Source: Taenia hydatigena (taxonomy: Eukaryota > Platyhelminthes > Cestoda > Cyclophyllidea > Taeniidae). From it: DNA of 64,000 nucleotides. Within the stretch, counting starts at the first letter, position 1. Each line of letters starts with the position of its first letter. Shown in pieces: positions 1 through 11,880 of the stretch. The notes beneath the pieces were generated by a model, which saw only the letters and a list, made by a program, of their open reading frames with translations, did no database searches and had not been told where the DNA came from. Where the stretch lies: positions 36,776,825 through 36,840,824 of the forward strand of contig JADWOT020000001.1 of the NCBI GenBank assembly GCA_036345935.2, given 5' to 3'. Position numbers and translations under genes: made by a program.

Positions 1-119
1 GAAATTGTTTCATCGAAGTTGCTTTCAGTTAAAGTAATAACCTTCGAAGTGTCCTCTGCGAGAACAACGCCAAGAAAGGCCAACACACTAAACACGCGAA
101 CCAAGCCAAGCATCACCAT
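1..119 (-). CDS. 5' exon of a protein disulfide isomerase-type protein (partial)
   Basis: Reading the minus strand from the ATG at 119 gives an open frame of 39 codons that leaves the window at base 1. A second in-frame ATG lies two codons later. The product begins with a typical secretory signal peptide, a hydrophobic run around residues 4-21 ending in VVLA, followed by EDTSKVITLTESNFDETI. That phrase matches the start of the first thioredoxin domain in protein disulfide isomerases, whose usual form is V-L-x-L-T-x-x-N-F-D. Family members form and reshuffle disulfides in the endoplasmic reticulum. The CxxC active site, the remaining domains and any KDEL-type tail are outside the window, so PDIA1, PDIA3 and PDIA6 classes cannot be separated. 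The gene diverges from the MIER gene across about 5 kb. Confidence 0.72.
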   Translation of the reverse strand, partial: MVMLGLVRVFSVLAFLGVVLAEDTSKVITLTESNFDETI

Positions 120-428
120 CCCCGAAGACCACCCTACGTCACCAAATAATGACAATGTGTCATAAACTCGACGAATTAATGCGATCAAACAAAAATACAG
201 AAAATAGAAAAGCACTAGCCTCTAAAAACGAATATCAAAAGATTTTAAAAGCATTTTTAAAACTGCTTTTGCGACAAACTTTGCTAAGAACAACGAACAA
301 ATATGGTGAAAAATTGCGTAGTAGCATAATGTAACATATTGTTTCGCCTTAAGAACATTCACCGTAGCACCTTAAGATATTATTTATAACAATAAAATCA
401 AAGTTGTTATACTTTTTACGTTACAACT

Positions 429-780
429 GCTGGTTTTGGTCTCGGATACAGAGGTGGCCATGTTGCCCTGGCTGTAGCGTCCCGAAGCTCCCTCGAAGGC
501 AAAAGAACGCAGAATACTAGGGTAGAATATATATATTTAATGGACAGAGGAAAATAGGCTGCTGGCATGGCCCGGAGGCCAGCCCATGCAGACATGGCGG
601 TAAGACCACCTCTGTCATCCTGACCGAGACCGGTAGTTCAAACAAACAAAGTATTACACCAGCCTCGTAGGCTAGCCCTCGAGCAATGCCAGCAGCTTTA
701 TTCTCGCTATCATTTTTATAACATATATTTTGCCTTGATATTTTGCTTTTTTGCCCTTGAATGAGTCTCAAAGCGCTACA
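429..780 (+). repeat. Solo LTR of the TRIM family, split by a nested copy
   Basis: A plus-orientation LTR lacking its 5' end runs from 429 to 472 and resumes at 659 to 780, where it ends in the family terminus CGCTACA. It is interrupted by a complete minus-orientation copy at 473-658. The bases before the inner copy (CTGGC, 468-472) and after it (CCAGC, 659-663) each differ by one transition from CTAGC, the consensus at this point of the LTR. That is the pattern expected of a decayed 5-base target duplication. Confidence 0.7.
473..658 (-). repeat. Solo LTR of the TRIM family, full length, nested
   Basis: This 186-base copy starts TGTAGCGTCCCGA and ends AGTATTACA, which on its own strand is TGTAATACT...CGCTACA, the TG...CA form of an LTR. 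It contains a run of TATATAT that could serve as a TATA element and the family's GC-rich block CATGGCCCGGAGGCCAGCC. It lies inside an opposite-strand LTR (429-780). No internal retrotransposon sequence flanks it, so it is read as a solo LTR. Confidence 0.75.
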
Positions 781-830
781 ATAGTTACTAAGGCAAATAC
801 ACACACACAAATGGAGGGATTCGTTCTACT

Positions 831-902
831 AGCATGGCCCGGAGGCCATTCCACCTGGCTAGGGCAGTATGGCGGTAGAAGCTGCCGAAACCAAAACCGG
901 CA
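831..902 (-). repeat. LTR fragment of the TRIM family
   Basis: A fragment with the family block CATGGCCCGGAGGCCA followed by the diverged remainder down to the ACCGGCAGT region. It lacks both termini and lies directly before a longer plus-strand copy. Boundaries are approximate. Confidence 0.5.
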
Positions 903-926
903 GTCAAACAAATAAGGCATATATAT

Positions 927-1111
927 GTGCAACACTTTGCTTGTTTAGAATACCGGTTTCGGTCAGTGTCACGGAGGCGGCCGTGTTGCCCTAGCTGCGT
1001 AGGCTGGCCCCATGCCATGCCAGCAGCTCAGTTCCTCTACGTGTTGAATGTACATATTCTACGCTAGTATTCTGCCTTCTTTTGCTTTCCAAGGGGCCTC
1101 GGAACGCTGCA
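927..1111 (+). repeat. Solo LTR of the TRIM family, full length
   Basis: A 185-base copy from TGCAACACTTTGCTTG to GGAACGCTGCA. It carries the conserved ACCGGTTTCGGTCAG block, the GCTGCGTAGGCTGGCC block and TTCTGCCTTCTTTTGC near the 3' end. Its ends are slightly diverged (TGCA rather than TGTA). No coding capacity is seen. Confidence 0.72.
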
Positions 1112-2617
1112 GTGATTGTATGAGTGCGGATTTCTGCATTAAAGATCGAGTGATTTGTCAATGAGTTAACAACCTTTACTCGAATTGCACTTTAGTTTTA
1201 CAAATGGTGGAACTCACGACGTAATTCAGGCGACGGAACAAGCTTTCGTAACTGTCTTCGCCACATTTCTATTTTACAACATATGCTCTGCTCTAAGGAC
1301 CTTGAGGTATCGCGTAGTAGTGCCTCTGTGATGGCAATGACATTTCACTACATAGGAGGATCTAAAACAGCGAAACCTCCAATGCATAAAGCCCTTTAGC
1401 AGTTCATCTGGCGTAAGATTCGTTCTTTTTCTTGCATCTTACCTTACAAAGTGTTCAAGTGGCGCGCGTGGATTAAAAAACCCCAAAGGTTTAGATTAGC
1501 TAGGTGAAATGCTGGCTTTTGAACTTAGCACCTTGGTTCCTAAACACGGTTTCGGTAACTTCTCGGCTACAAAACCAACAATTATAGAAAACGCGAGCAG
1601 CCAATTCAGCGACCATCCTTCGTCTCCGTAACGGTTTCAGCTTGATGTCACTTCATTCGTTATTAACATTCTTAACAAACATTTGAATGGAGGAATGATT
1701 AGGTGTAGGAGCAAGAACTGGCCTTCCTGTAAAGGATCTTTACAGATTCACCCATCCACAGGTGACTATCTTTTGTCGCATTAAGGTTAAATGTGCAGGT
1801 GCGGAAATCAGGACCGGATCGGCTTATCACCGCTACCAGCGCAACTAACCAAACATCTTTGAATCTGTAATAAATCAAAGTTGCGCAGCTGGAAATACGT
1901 ACATACACATCTGGCGGGGAGAAGAGTTAAGAGGCTATAAGCATGGCACTAGGGTAAAGGAAATGAAGTCACCGTGTCGTTAAATACACGACTGGGCAAT
2001 GTACCAAATCACTACGGTTCGTTTTCAATGCCAGTGCTACATCACGTTACTTTTGCTGTATCCCCCATGTGAACTGCGTTAGAACTATCCATTAATTTTC
2101 CAGAGGTTAAATCCAAAACATTACCTGCAAAGACTGCATTCTATTTTCTGCCAAGCAACCCTAAAAACCATTCATTCCTGTAGTCTTAGTAATTATTCAC
2201 AATTCCAACATTACTCTAGTGTTACATTCAGCTACCAGGAATATGCACATGTCGTTTAGCAACTATAGACGGTAGCACACAAGTCTCAAATGTCTTCTAG
2301 TCTATCAGGTGAAGTATTAATTCAGTATTTGATAGGCTTTCCAATATTGATGCTATTCGTTCGAGTGGCTTTTACAGCGCTTTGGCATAAGGAAGACGCA
2401 GGAAAGCAATAAACAAATAGAGCACTTGACGCAAATAAATACACTAGGAATTTGAACCTTGCAAATGCATAAGATAAAGGGAGGCATCAACCTGACCGGT
2501 TTGATACGCGATCAAAGCGAACGCAAAAACGAACGACCAGAAGTGTAGCATCCAAAGACTTCCCTGAAGATAAAATAAACAACATAACGTTGACTCAGAC
2601 TTTAGATTTCAGTGAAC

Positions 2618-2726
2618 AGAAGAGGCAAAGGCTGCTGGCATGGCATACAGGCCATTCCACCCCACGTAAGCAATATGGCCAACCGTCTGTCCCGTTACCG
2701 ATAATCCGCGGTCAAACAAATCGCAA
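2618..2726 (-). repeat. LTR fragment of the TRIM family
   Basis: A fragment with GCTGCTGGCATGGC, a diverged middle (CAATATGGCC) and CGGTCAAACAAA, in the same order as the minus-orientation consensus. The TATA-containing part and the terminus beyond it are missing. Confidence 0.5.
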
Positions 2727-3490
2727 AGAATTGCATAGCCACTCTCTTCTCATAAGCATCCTTTCTGGAACTCTCCTCGGTCAACTTCCCGCGTCAGCAA
2801 TCACTACGCAATTCGCGTTGAACGAAAACACCCACGAGCCAACCGCACCGGTCACCAAATGTCCATGCGACTAAGGAGCTACTTGATGACAACGCCGCCA
2901 TTCCTCCTTGGCAATTCCATTGGATCTGGTGCTTCGTGCGGTCTGAGAACTGACCATCACGCATATCCATAGCTAGACGTTGGAACACTGGCCTTAGAGC
3001 AGATTCATGAAAGGGAGTACGAGATTCAAAACGGTTTCATCCTTATGCAGGTATGGTGGGAGAACTTGGTAAATAAATTATCCGGATGGGTCACGACCAC
3101 CGCCGCTTAAGTCGTTAGTAGTTTTGCTGCAGTGCAACGGGTCGGAGTGTTTGCCGAACGTAGATCCCATTTTCAGCCTCCCTGTAATGGGTCGTCACCG
3201 ATTCTCCCAACCCTAATGCATGCACCTCTTCCACCTTGCTGTTTACCATTTAGTAGCAGTAATCAAGATGGGAGTCTTTTAAGATGTGGTTTGCGTTTCG
3301 CTCCCACCAATTTAGCGTCCGAGACTTCCCTGTGGACGAAGAAATGCACAATACATGGACTGAATGAATATGTTTGTCGAAGAGGATAACTTGGGAATGC
3401 GAACCTAAGCGAGCACGTCTGACAGCAACAAAATGATTAATCATCTGCCTAATAATCGAAACTAGGAGTGCAACAAATGGCAAGGGTTGT

Positions 3491-3674
3491 TGTAGTACTT
3501 TGTTTGTTGGAACTACCGGTTTCGGTCAAGGTCACAGAGGTGGCCGTACTGCCCTAGCTGCGTGGGCTGGCCTCCGGGCCATGCCAGCAGCCTATTTCCC
3601 TCTGTCCGTTGACTATATATTCTACCCTAGCATTCTGCCTTCTTTTGCCTTCGAGGAAGCCTCATGACGCTACA
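3491..3674 (+). repeat. Solo LTR of the TRIM family, full length
   Basis: A 184-base copy from TGTAGTACTTTGTTTG to ATGACGCTACA. All internal blocks are present, including ACTACCGGTTTCGGTCA, GCTGCGTGGGCTGGCCTCCG and the TATATATTCTACCCTAG stretch. A shorter copy in the same orientation begins within a few bases (3677-3834), so the two lie in tandem. Confidence 0.75.
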
Positions 3675-3676
3675 GT

Positions 3677-3834
3677 TGTACCTTGTTCGTTGTTTGTTGG
3701 CCGTATTGACCTAGCTGCGTAGGCTGGCCTTCGAACCATGCCTGCAGCTTATATTTTTCTGTCCGTTAAATATACATTTTCTGCTTTAAGCGTTCTACCT
3801 TCTTTTGCATTTGAGGGAGCCTCGGGACGCTACA
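3677..3834 (+). repeat. Solo LTR of the TRIM family, internally deleted form
   Basis: A same-orientation neighbour of 3491-3674 ending CGGGACGCTACA. The roughly 30-base block containing ACCGGTTTCGGTCAGGG is absent: GTTTGTTGG runs directly into CCGTATTG. A similar junction occurs in the 3' LTR at 32496-32648, which suggests a deleted subfamily rather than independent damage. Confidence 0.7.
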
Positions 3835-5108
3835 GCAATTAATTTGGAATAGGTAATAATTACATAAAGGCGATTCTTTAAATAAGAATTTCTTGCACAC
3901 CACTCCTAACATAAAATTAATGCAGGGGCTCGATTTTAAAGTAAAAGAGAATCTTGATTCTTTTAAGTACACAAATTATATAGTGATTTCGTTCATAAAG
4001 CCTTCCATAAATCCTGGTTCTAAATTTTCCTCCTTAATGGTTATGGCAGATTTTAAGGCTATAACTGTTATTTTTTGTAGCGTTTTTCAGAAATAATTTC
4101 TTTTGACAAATTCTTTCGTAATTTGTTTTAGTTGTTTGTTGTTCTTGCTTGTACTTTCAGCTTTTTTGGGTGTCTTCGTATTTCAAGATTGCTTACTAGA
4201 GGGGCATGTTTGTGGTTTGCCTGATGAGCTCTAGTCACATAGGATTCCGGGAACCTGTGTTAGAATTATGTCTTATAGTTGGAGGTTTTTTAAGACTTTT
4301 TTGTATGATTTCAAAGCTTACCGCCCTAATTTGAATGTTTGCATCTCTAAATGGATGCTTATTGCATTGAGGCTTACATTATTGTGCTGTAAGTAACTTG
4401 AAAATATCGGTTTTAAGACGTCGTAATAGAGAGTAACCTTTAAAAGTCTTCACCCTTGCTTGGCCTAGATTTGCTTAGAAATGGGTCCTCGTGCTGGCAT
4501 GTATCTATTGCTTATTTCTAAAATATCCAGTCACTGCGTGTCCACCGGAACTTCTATTTTTGTTTATACGGTAATGTATTGAAACGGCTGGTTAAGCTGC
4601 TAGGCTGCCTTCTGTCACCATTCTTACGTCTTCGCCGTTTTTCACGTTTTTGAAAATCCACCGCGTTCTATTCGCATAGACTCACGCACATAATTTTTGA
4701 AGTTCGCTTATCCAGCAGGTATGGTGGCCTGCTTTGTAATTGAGATCTCATACCGATTGTTTAATCCAATTTTTATCCCGCATGAAATCGTTGATATCAT
4801 ATCAACTTCTGCGGTCTACTTTTAAAAGTGCTTGATGAAATTGTAACACTTTGTATGGTAGTGTTATTCTGTGACAGCCTTTTAGGACTAATAACTTGGT
4901 CGATGTCCTGTTTGCCACTTATTAATTGCCTAAAATTATGATATATTGCGGAATTATTCTTTCAAAAATTTGTATCTGTCTGTCAACTTCTAGTTTTTCG
5001 GAAGTACGTGTAGGATGTCTGTATTTTTTATGCGATACTAATGAAATTTCGATTGATTGTAGGTACTAGCTTTCAAATGGCTTATTCTTTACACCTTTTA
5101 CATCTTAG

Positions 5109-8100
5109 ATGCCAGAATCAACCACATCCGGTGCGGGAGGTGTTGGGAGGGAGAAAGGGAAGGTGGAATTCATTAATCTAGAGGAGGACACTGACACTGG
5201 TGACTCGGAATTCGAGCCTCCTGAAGGCGGTGGAGCCCAGGATGATGATAGTATTGCAGCAGAAGAAGATGTTGCTGATGAGGAAGAGGTCAACGGTTTG
5301 ATGAGAGTAAGAACTTATTTTCCGTCTCACCCTTCCTTTAGCTCGAGCGTTTTTCTTTTTTTACTGTCGAATTAGTAAAACTTCGACTTGGCACATTTTT
5401 CCCTCTTGACGAGACTTGATCTCTGTCCGAAATACGTCTACTCATAGGTTACATGGCTTTTTTGCGTTATCTGTGGAATATTTGAAACCCACTCCTATTC
5501 TGCTTGTTTCAACCTTGTTTTGCATATAATTTCTAACTAAGGGCCAACTTGACTGATGTACTTTCGGTTTCCTAGTCCTTGCATTGGTAGAGACATGTGT
5601 AAATGCACTTGTGCGTTTATTTCTTCAGGAGAGCGAAATGTCATTGAGCGAGCTGCTGGCTTCATACGGTCTTCCCGCTTCTGCGATTCCTATCGAGGCT
5701 GTCTCATCAACGATGAACCCGTCGAGTTCAGGCGAGCGGTCGATCACGCGTAAACGCCGCTACAACGGCAACGCAACGCTGGCACCCGCTGGGGCATCGG
5801 TGACGACCCAGGGCAACGGTACTGTCCATCGGGTAAGACTTTCACGCTTCGTGATCGATACCGGCGAAACCCTTGGCAAAGAAATGCTGCAGCCAATGAG
5901 TATGTCAGATAGTTGATGCGCAGCATGAGTGCTTTTGAAGTATCCGATGCGAATGATACTCTTAACTTTACGATTGGATTTGATAGGTTTATTATGAATA
6001 GATGACTCATCCTATGAAAATGTCAGAATGCCTGTGTCCATAGATCCTGTAAATGAGGTTAACCGGTGTTTGTTAGAGTTTCTGCCCAAACATTCTCGAC
6101 ACTTCTAGGATTTGTGTTGAATCTGTTGCTACCATCGAAACCGAAGTAGACGGCAGGAATGTTAGTTTGTTTTAAGTGTTTTTTAGTCAACTGGTGACCT
6201 TTAAGAGAGACATTCTGGCGCAGCAAGTACAAAGGAAATTTTTGGACCTATTAAAGTTAATAGCTTTGATAACGTTTTTAGAACGTAGCCAAATGCATGC
6301 GAGGTTTTATGATAAATGTTGAGCTGTTTCAGTAACCGATCAGAGCCACAAATGTGCGATGCAGAGCCTTTGAATAGGTTGAATTTGCTGTCAGTGAACT
6401 GGAAAACGGCGCTAGTTGAAACCCGTGAAATTAACTGCGTTTTCCCATCTACATGATCTCTCTCGCCCTCAACGCGCATGTGGTCCTATATGATTACATT
6501 GAAAACAGTGGTAGCGCCATAACTAATTACTTCGAAAGCGATAAGATAATCTCCGCTGCAGTTGCTGAAATTTTGACCGCATCAACAATAATTGTAGCAG
6601 CAATAGTAACTCAAAGGATTCGTTCGAAATCCTTATTTTCATTCCATTTGAGATTGCATCACAATGATCTTGAACTGTGGTTGCTCGCCAATAACATTCT
6701 AGAACGGATACTCGATAGTGGATTGAAGTATTTCGTCTCCAGCATGTTATTTCCGGAGCTCTCATTCTCCTACCTTTTCACTCTTGTCAATATCCATGGT
6801 GGAGTAATGAGTTCTTAGCTATTTCTTTCCTTTGCTACAGCCTGCTGAGATTAAGGTGGGCAGTCTGAAGGCAATCGAAATAGATCTCACGTCGAGTAAC
6901 GGCGAGGCGGAGGAGGAGGAGGAGGAGCTGGTAGATGACATAGTAGTAGACGATGAAGTTGACGACGACGCAGACGTAGATGAAGACGAAGACGACGATG
7001 ATGAGGAGGAAGTTGGTTCTGATTGCAAAAACCACGCCGTCTCACTGTGGTGTCAGGCTCTCGCGGGTAATTTTTTCTTCTATTCTCCTATGCACATATT
7101 TTTTAAATGAAAGTTCACACTTAATTTTTCTCTCGCTTCCTTTCTACACACACAGCTGGTGACTCTCCACCAGCCTATAACTCCGAGGAAGATGAGGATT
7201 ACTTGCCCAACGTTGAAGGGGAGGGGGATTGGCGCGGTGTGAGTGCTTTTTTCTACTTTCCTCCCTTTTCATTATCATAATTTTTGGAGTTGTTTAGTAG
7301 TTGAGACTCTATGATATTTGATGCTGTGTGTCTCGTGATGTAAGACTTTCAAAAGCTTCTGCGTTTTCAGGGTTTTATTTCGAAATAGTAGCAATCCGTT
7401 GTGCACTCAAGTGTAATGTCTCTACTTCGTTTTGGCAAACTGATTGCTAATACATTTTAGCACACGAAAGAAGCGTTATCCTGCAATGGAGGGATGATGG
7501 CCACGCAACTCATACACACGATATTCGAAAGAGAAAGGAAGAACATCATCCACTAATATTGCGGTCTTAAAAGGTGTTTGAAACATAATTTAGTCTTTGC
7601 CAGTTTGCGTGACCGGTATCGAGGCGTGTCTATTTGGACCTAGAGGTTCGAGATTTGTCATACTGTTGTAGCCGGTATATTGCGCTACTGACTTCTAGCC
7701 ATAGCTACCATCATGACGTGTTACCAGGTTGCAAGCAGTACTGGATCTGTTTGAGTCACAATTTTTTTAGGTTTGGCTAAGTGTGCTAAGCGGGTGCCTA
7801 AGTAACTGCCTACGAATCGCATTTGCGATGAATTTACTGTCTCATAAATGGCAAAAATCTGGTTAGTATTACTTCAATATATTAATTGTACTCAAAAATT
7901 TATAACGAAAGGTATAAACACGCCATCGAGCGCAAATGTCAGCCCTCCTCCCATCATCTTCCCTGGATTAGTGTGGAGGAATCGGACGCGCGTCACGCAC
8001 ACATTCCAACTTTTCTCTAAGTAATCAGTTACAGTTCTTAACAATGTCTGACCATGAATACTAACAGTCAGATGGTTGCATGACTGGTGTGGAAAAGGAG

Positions 8101-11100
8101 GGGAAACGAAAAAAGCTTGGACTATCTGTTGTTAAATTGATGTTGGGATTTTATCGCCTATTGATTGCCTGTCAAATGATAAGTTGTGTTCATTATTTAC
8201 TCACCTCTGTATCCACAAAGGAGATGCATGTGGGAGAGGAGTACCAAGCCAGTGTGCCACCCACACCACCGCCGCCAAATTCGCGGACGGACTCGCACTT
8301 GGGGCTGGAGGCGCGAATGCTATGGAAACCAAATCATCTATCAGAAGTGGAAGTGGAGCACTATCAGCAGAACTACTCACGCATTCTTGCACTCGCCGCA
8401 CCAACTACTCGTGTACCTGACGACGAAGAAGTGAGCTTTCTTGTCTCTTGTGGAATTACTGTCAGCTTTTTGCCCTTAGCTTTGTCCTTTTGACGATTCA
8501 TTTTTCACTGTTCCCATAAATGGAATATGAAATGACTCTAGTTCTTTTCTTGCATCGGAATTCTTTCGTCTATATTTTCCTTGAATCACCTTTTCGAATC
8601 AACTACTCACTTTCCTTTGTTTTTTTCTGGTGATAATGGTTTTAGGGATATCATTGTGTGAGTTTAGTGTCAATTTGAGCCTTCGTTTCCTTCAAACATA
8701 CTTATGGAAGGAGGCGTGCAATCTAACCAAGCTAAATTACATTAAAATCTCTAAATGGTACCTGACGTAACGCACTCATAGAGGCTTTTCAAAACATACA
8801 GTCAAGACGCCACTAATTCTGTCTTAATTAATAAAAATTTTAAATGTGGTACTGAGTCCTTAGACTGCTTTTTTTTGCCCAGTGGAACAGCTTTGTTCTT
8901 TGAATTTTTTTTGCCTTTGCGATCGGTCAAAGCCGAATGACGGTATATCTATCGGAAGACGCATTAAACTGTTTTAAAAAATGCTCCATAGGATCAAAAC
9001 AGGTAGTGTTTACATGGTTTCTCTTTCATTACTTTTTTACAGCTTAACTGTATTCAAACTGGACCTATTTATTTACTGAATTTATTACCTGTCATCTCAA
9101 CGTGTTCGTGTCCTATACACTCAAAGCTCTGTTTTACTTTGTCACAATGCACCTGAAATGTCTCTTACTAATGGAATTCAGCGTCAATTTGACTGTTCTG
9201 TGGTAAGTTGTGTTCGATGGCTGAGTTAATGCACACACAGTGCCAGCTTCACATTTTGTAAAATCCAGAATGAATGCCCTCGAGAACATAAACTCCTCGC
9301 CAGCTCTTTTTGCTACCTTCCTACACCTATCGCAGTCATAGGTGTCGTATGGTTAGTTCGACTACAATGTCTGCATTAGTGTCTATCAGCAGGTCTCGGA
9401 TATTGTAGATACTCTCCTCGTCGGCCTTATTGAAAATGCTAGGATCATAATGGGATAGGCAAAACTCTTCCTGAGTCGATGTATTTATCCAGCACTCAAT
9501 AGTCCTACTAATCTTTAAACCTGTTGATTTGTTCCGATTTTTTTTACTGCACGAGCACCGTGTTCTTTCGAATGACTCGAAAGTAGTGAACCTTTGTCTC
9601 CAGGTGCCATAACCTCTACTCACTCTGGACGCAAATCATTCTCAAAATCAAGATAGGAATGCAAGCTTATCAAAGCTGGGATTTCTAATACTCCCAAAAG
9701 CGGACTTTATCTGTCCGAGTAGGAGAGTAAACTGATAATCATGTTTTAACTCCATTTTATAATGGAAAAAAATAGCCGAGGTGAATAATAAAATTGCCTT
9801 ATTTCTTTTTTGTCACACTAAAGGCATTGTTCCTCCTTCTTCGATCTAATTTCGATCCTGATGAGGCATTGAGTCGTCTCCAAATGAAGCCCGTTCAACC
9901 CACCGGTTAGTGATATGGTTAATGTATTCACTAGTGTTGTGAGTTAATATAACACGCTCAGATCATTCGTTCCTCGTCTTGTTACCCTTGTTGCTGTGAT
10001 ACTGCAAGCGATCCAAAATCGACCTTCTCCAATCGCTAGCCATTTCCTCTATCAATTCTTCTGAGTAGTGAAGTTAGAGATTACAATTCAATCCATTTTA
10101 GCGGCAAAAAATTCAGGTATCTAACGCGAATCCTCCGATTCTTGCTGTTTATCTTTTGGAATCTCCAAAATTTTGACTTGATCTGATTATGATTTCAAGA
10201 TGATTTACTCTTTAAGTATTTGTCCGGTCCTATCTCGTGATTTAATTACCGTGGTGTTTTATCAATTTCAACAAGCTTGTGAATGTTTCACGATTTGTAG
10301 GAAAGTGCTCAAGGAGTCTTGAACCGCATTATAGGTTTAAATCAACCTCCTATAGTTCTTAAATCGCCTATGTATCCTCTACCGTAATCTGCCAGTGTGC
10401 TTTTGACCCATATAGATAATTGCAATAGGTGGATTCTACTTTTGCTTAAATATCGGAGCCTGACCTGTTGCATTGGCAGAAATCCTTCCTTACCTGGAGA
10501 CTTGGAGCGAATCAGATTGCACTGCGTTTGAAAAAGGATTCATTGCGTTCAATAAGAACTTCTTCCAGATTCAACAAAGTAAGGTATGTTTCGTTCATCA
10601 AAATATGTCTCCACAAACTCCTAGTGTTGTTGTTTTTTACTACCCTTTTGCATCTAGTTACGTCATAAGACAGTGGGAGAACTAGTGCATTTCTACTACC
10701 TTTGGAAGAAGACTGCACGCCACGATGAGTTTGTTCGTCTTTATCGACGTGAAAAGAAGAAACCCCTTCATCCTGGCATTACGTAAGTCTACCAGTGTTT
10801 TGGAAACTATAGTCCCAACTCCCCATTGGAATCACATGATAGCGCCATCGAGTGGTGGCTTCCGATTTTTCTGGACGGATTTTGTCGGTTTCTTAAAAGC
10901 AAAAACTGTATTTCAATAAAATCCCCATGGTGCGTTGGTCCTGCATTTGGCTAATCTGCGTTGTGCGGATTACAACTTGATTCAAGATCAGAGTATTGAG
11001 TAGCGTAAGACCAATCACAATCAATTAAGAATAATCTAAATGTCTTTTTATGGAATTATTGAAAAATTATTTGCAGAGACTTTATGGATTGTCTCATGAA

Positions 11101-11610
11101 GGAGCAGCTATCTGCAGTGGCTGGTCCCTCAGATGAGGCGGTTGGCCTTGAACCCGACTGTCGGAACCAATCGCAAGCTCAAGTGACTATCCCAAAAGCA
11201 GAACTTCCCTCTTCGTCCATTCAATCCACCTGTGAGTTTTTACATTCGGCATAGTGGGCCACCGAGCATGAAGTGTCCGACTTCATTGGGTTACAGCTTT
11301 GAGACCTTTCGGCTCGTGATTCTTCTTGTTCGTCATGGGAGCAGTCACCCAAACTCATTGAAGCTTGCCGTCGTTAATACCTAGTTTGAGATACACCAAG
11401 AGTTACTTGGGGCAGATCGTATCGAGAATGAGTAGGATGATAGACGAACCGAACCACCTCACCTACTGTACTACTTTATGCTAGCATCCCTTCTAAAGTC
11501 ACTTCTGTATTGTTACAGCCTCAACTAATGCGATCTGTCCCTCAGATCGCGGGGAGGCACCCAGTCAGTACGTGTCAACATTCAATTGCAGCAGCTCCGC
11601 CGAAAATTGA
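5109..11610 (+). CDS. MIER1: MIER-family transcriptional corepressor (ELM2-SANT)
   Basis: I join nine coding exons: 5109-5306, 5629-5832, 6841-7066, 7156-7238, 8221-8430, 9824-9905, 10480-10583, 10670-10782, 11077-11231, plus a last exon 11519-11610. Phase agrees at every junction, giving about 488 residues, close to human MIER1. The N-terminus is acidic, with a long Glu/Asp run in exon 3. ESEMSLSELLASYG matches the family motif before the ELM2 domain. ELM2 spans about residues 240-335 (VGEEYQASVPP to ALSRLQ). SANT spans about 343-390 (TVGELVHFYYLWKKTARHD), followed by HPGITDFMDCL as in MIER1. Family members recruit histone deacetylases 1/2 through ELM2-SANT and act in the nucleus. The ATG directly follows a splice-acceptor-like AG with an in-frame stop before it. 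Which vertebrate paralogue it equals cannot be told. Confidence 0.92.
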
Positions 11611-11751
11611 TTGTGCCTCCACTGCCTACTCAAGTCGGCCTGTACACATTCACACGCAGCACACTGTATTTGTTCGTTTTTTATCAGCAAGACTCGTGTA
11701 TGTAATGTGTAAAATTTATGAACATTAAAACCTACGCAACTGTAATTCCTT

Positions 11752-11757
11752 AATAAA
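11752..11757 (+). terminator. Likely polyadenylation signal of the MIER gene
   Basis: AATAAA lies about 140 bases after the MIER stop codon and before the stop of the convergent PDCL3 gene. It is the only canonical hexamer in this short interval on the plus strand. Confidence 0.55.
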
Positions 11758-11880
11758 TTACTCTCCTCAATTTTCTTTTGGGTGTTTTCCCCTCTGTTGG
11801 AACGGGGTAGTTATACGAAGCAAAGCACCCAATTCCATTATTAAAATTAGCATAAGAGGAAAGGTACAGTAGCTGACTGC

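Larger units (their letters stand above)
120..5108. other. Divergent intergenic region, LTR-rich, no gene recognised
   Basis: This lies between the PDI-type gene (minus) and the MIER gene (plus), so it should hold both promoters. I see no coding exon. The short open frames show neither family similarity nor consistent splice signals. The recognisable content is a set of LTR-like repeats at 429-1111, 2618-2726 and 3491-3834, listed separately. The parts 1112-2617, 2727-3490 and 3835-5108 are A+T-rich single-copy-looking DNA in which I see nothing specific. Confidence 0.6.

Noticed and set aside
429..1111. CRISPR-like regular repeats
   Set aside because: Copies are about 185 bases, in both orientations, unevenly spaced and with target duplications: retrotransposon LTRs in a eukaryotic genome.
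6901..7015. GAG/GAC repeat as a microsatellite
   Set aside because: It is an in-frame acidic stretch of the MIER protein, mixed codons, and typical of this family.
6819..7035. Serine-rich and valine/tyrosine-rich minus-strand frames
   Set aside because: They are antisense shadows of the Glu/Asp-rich stretch in MIER exon 3.
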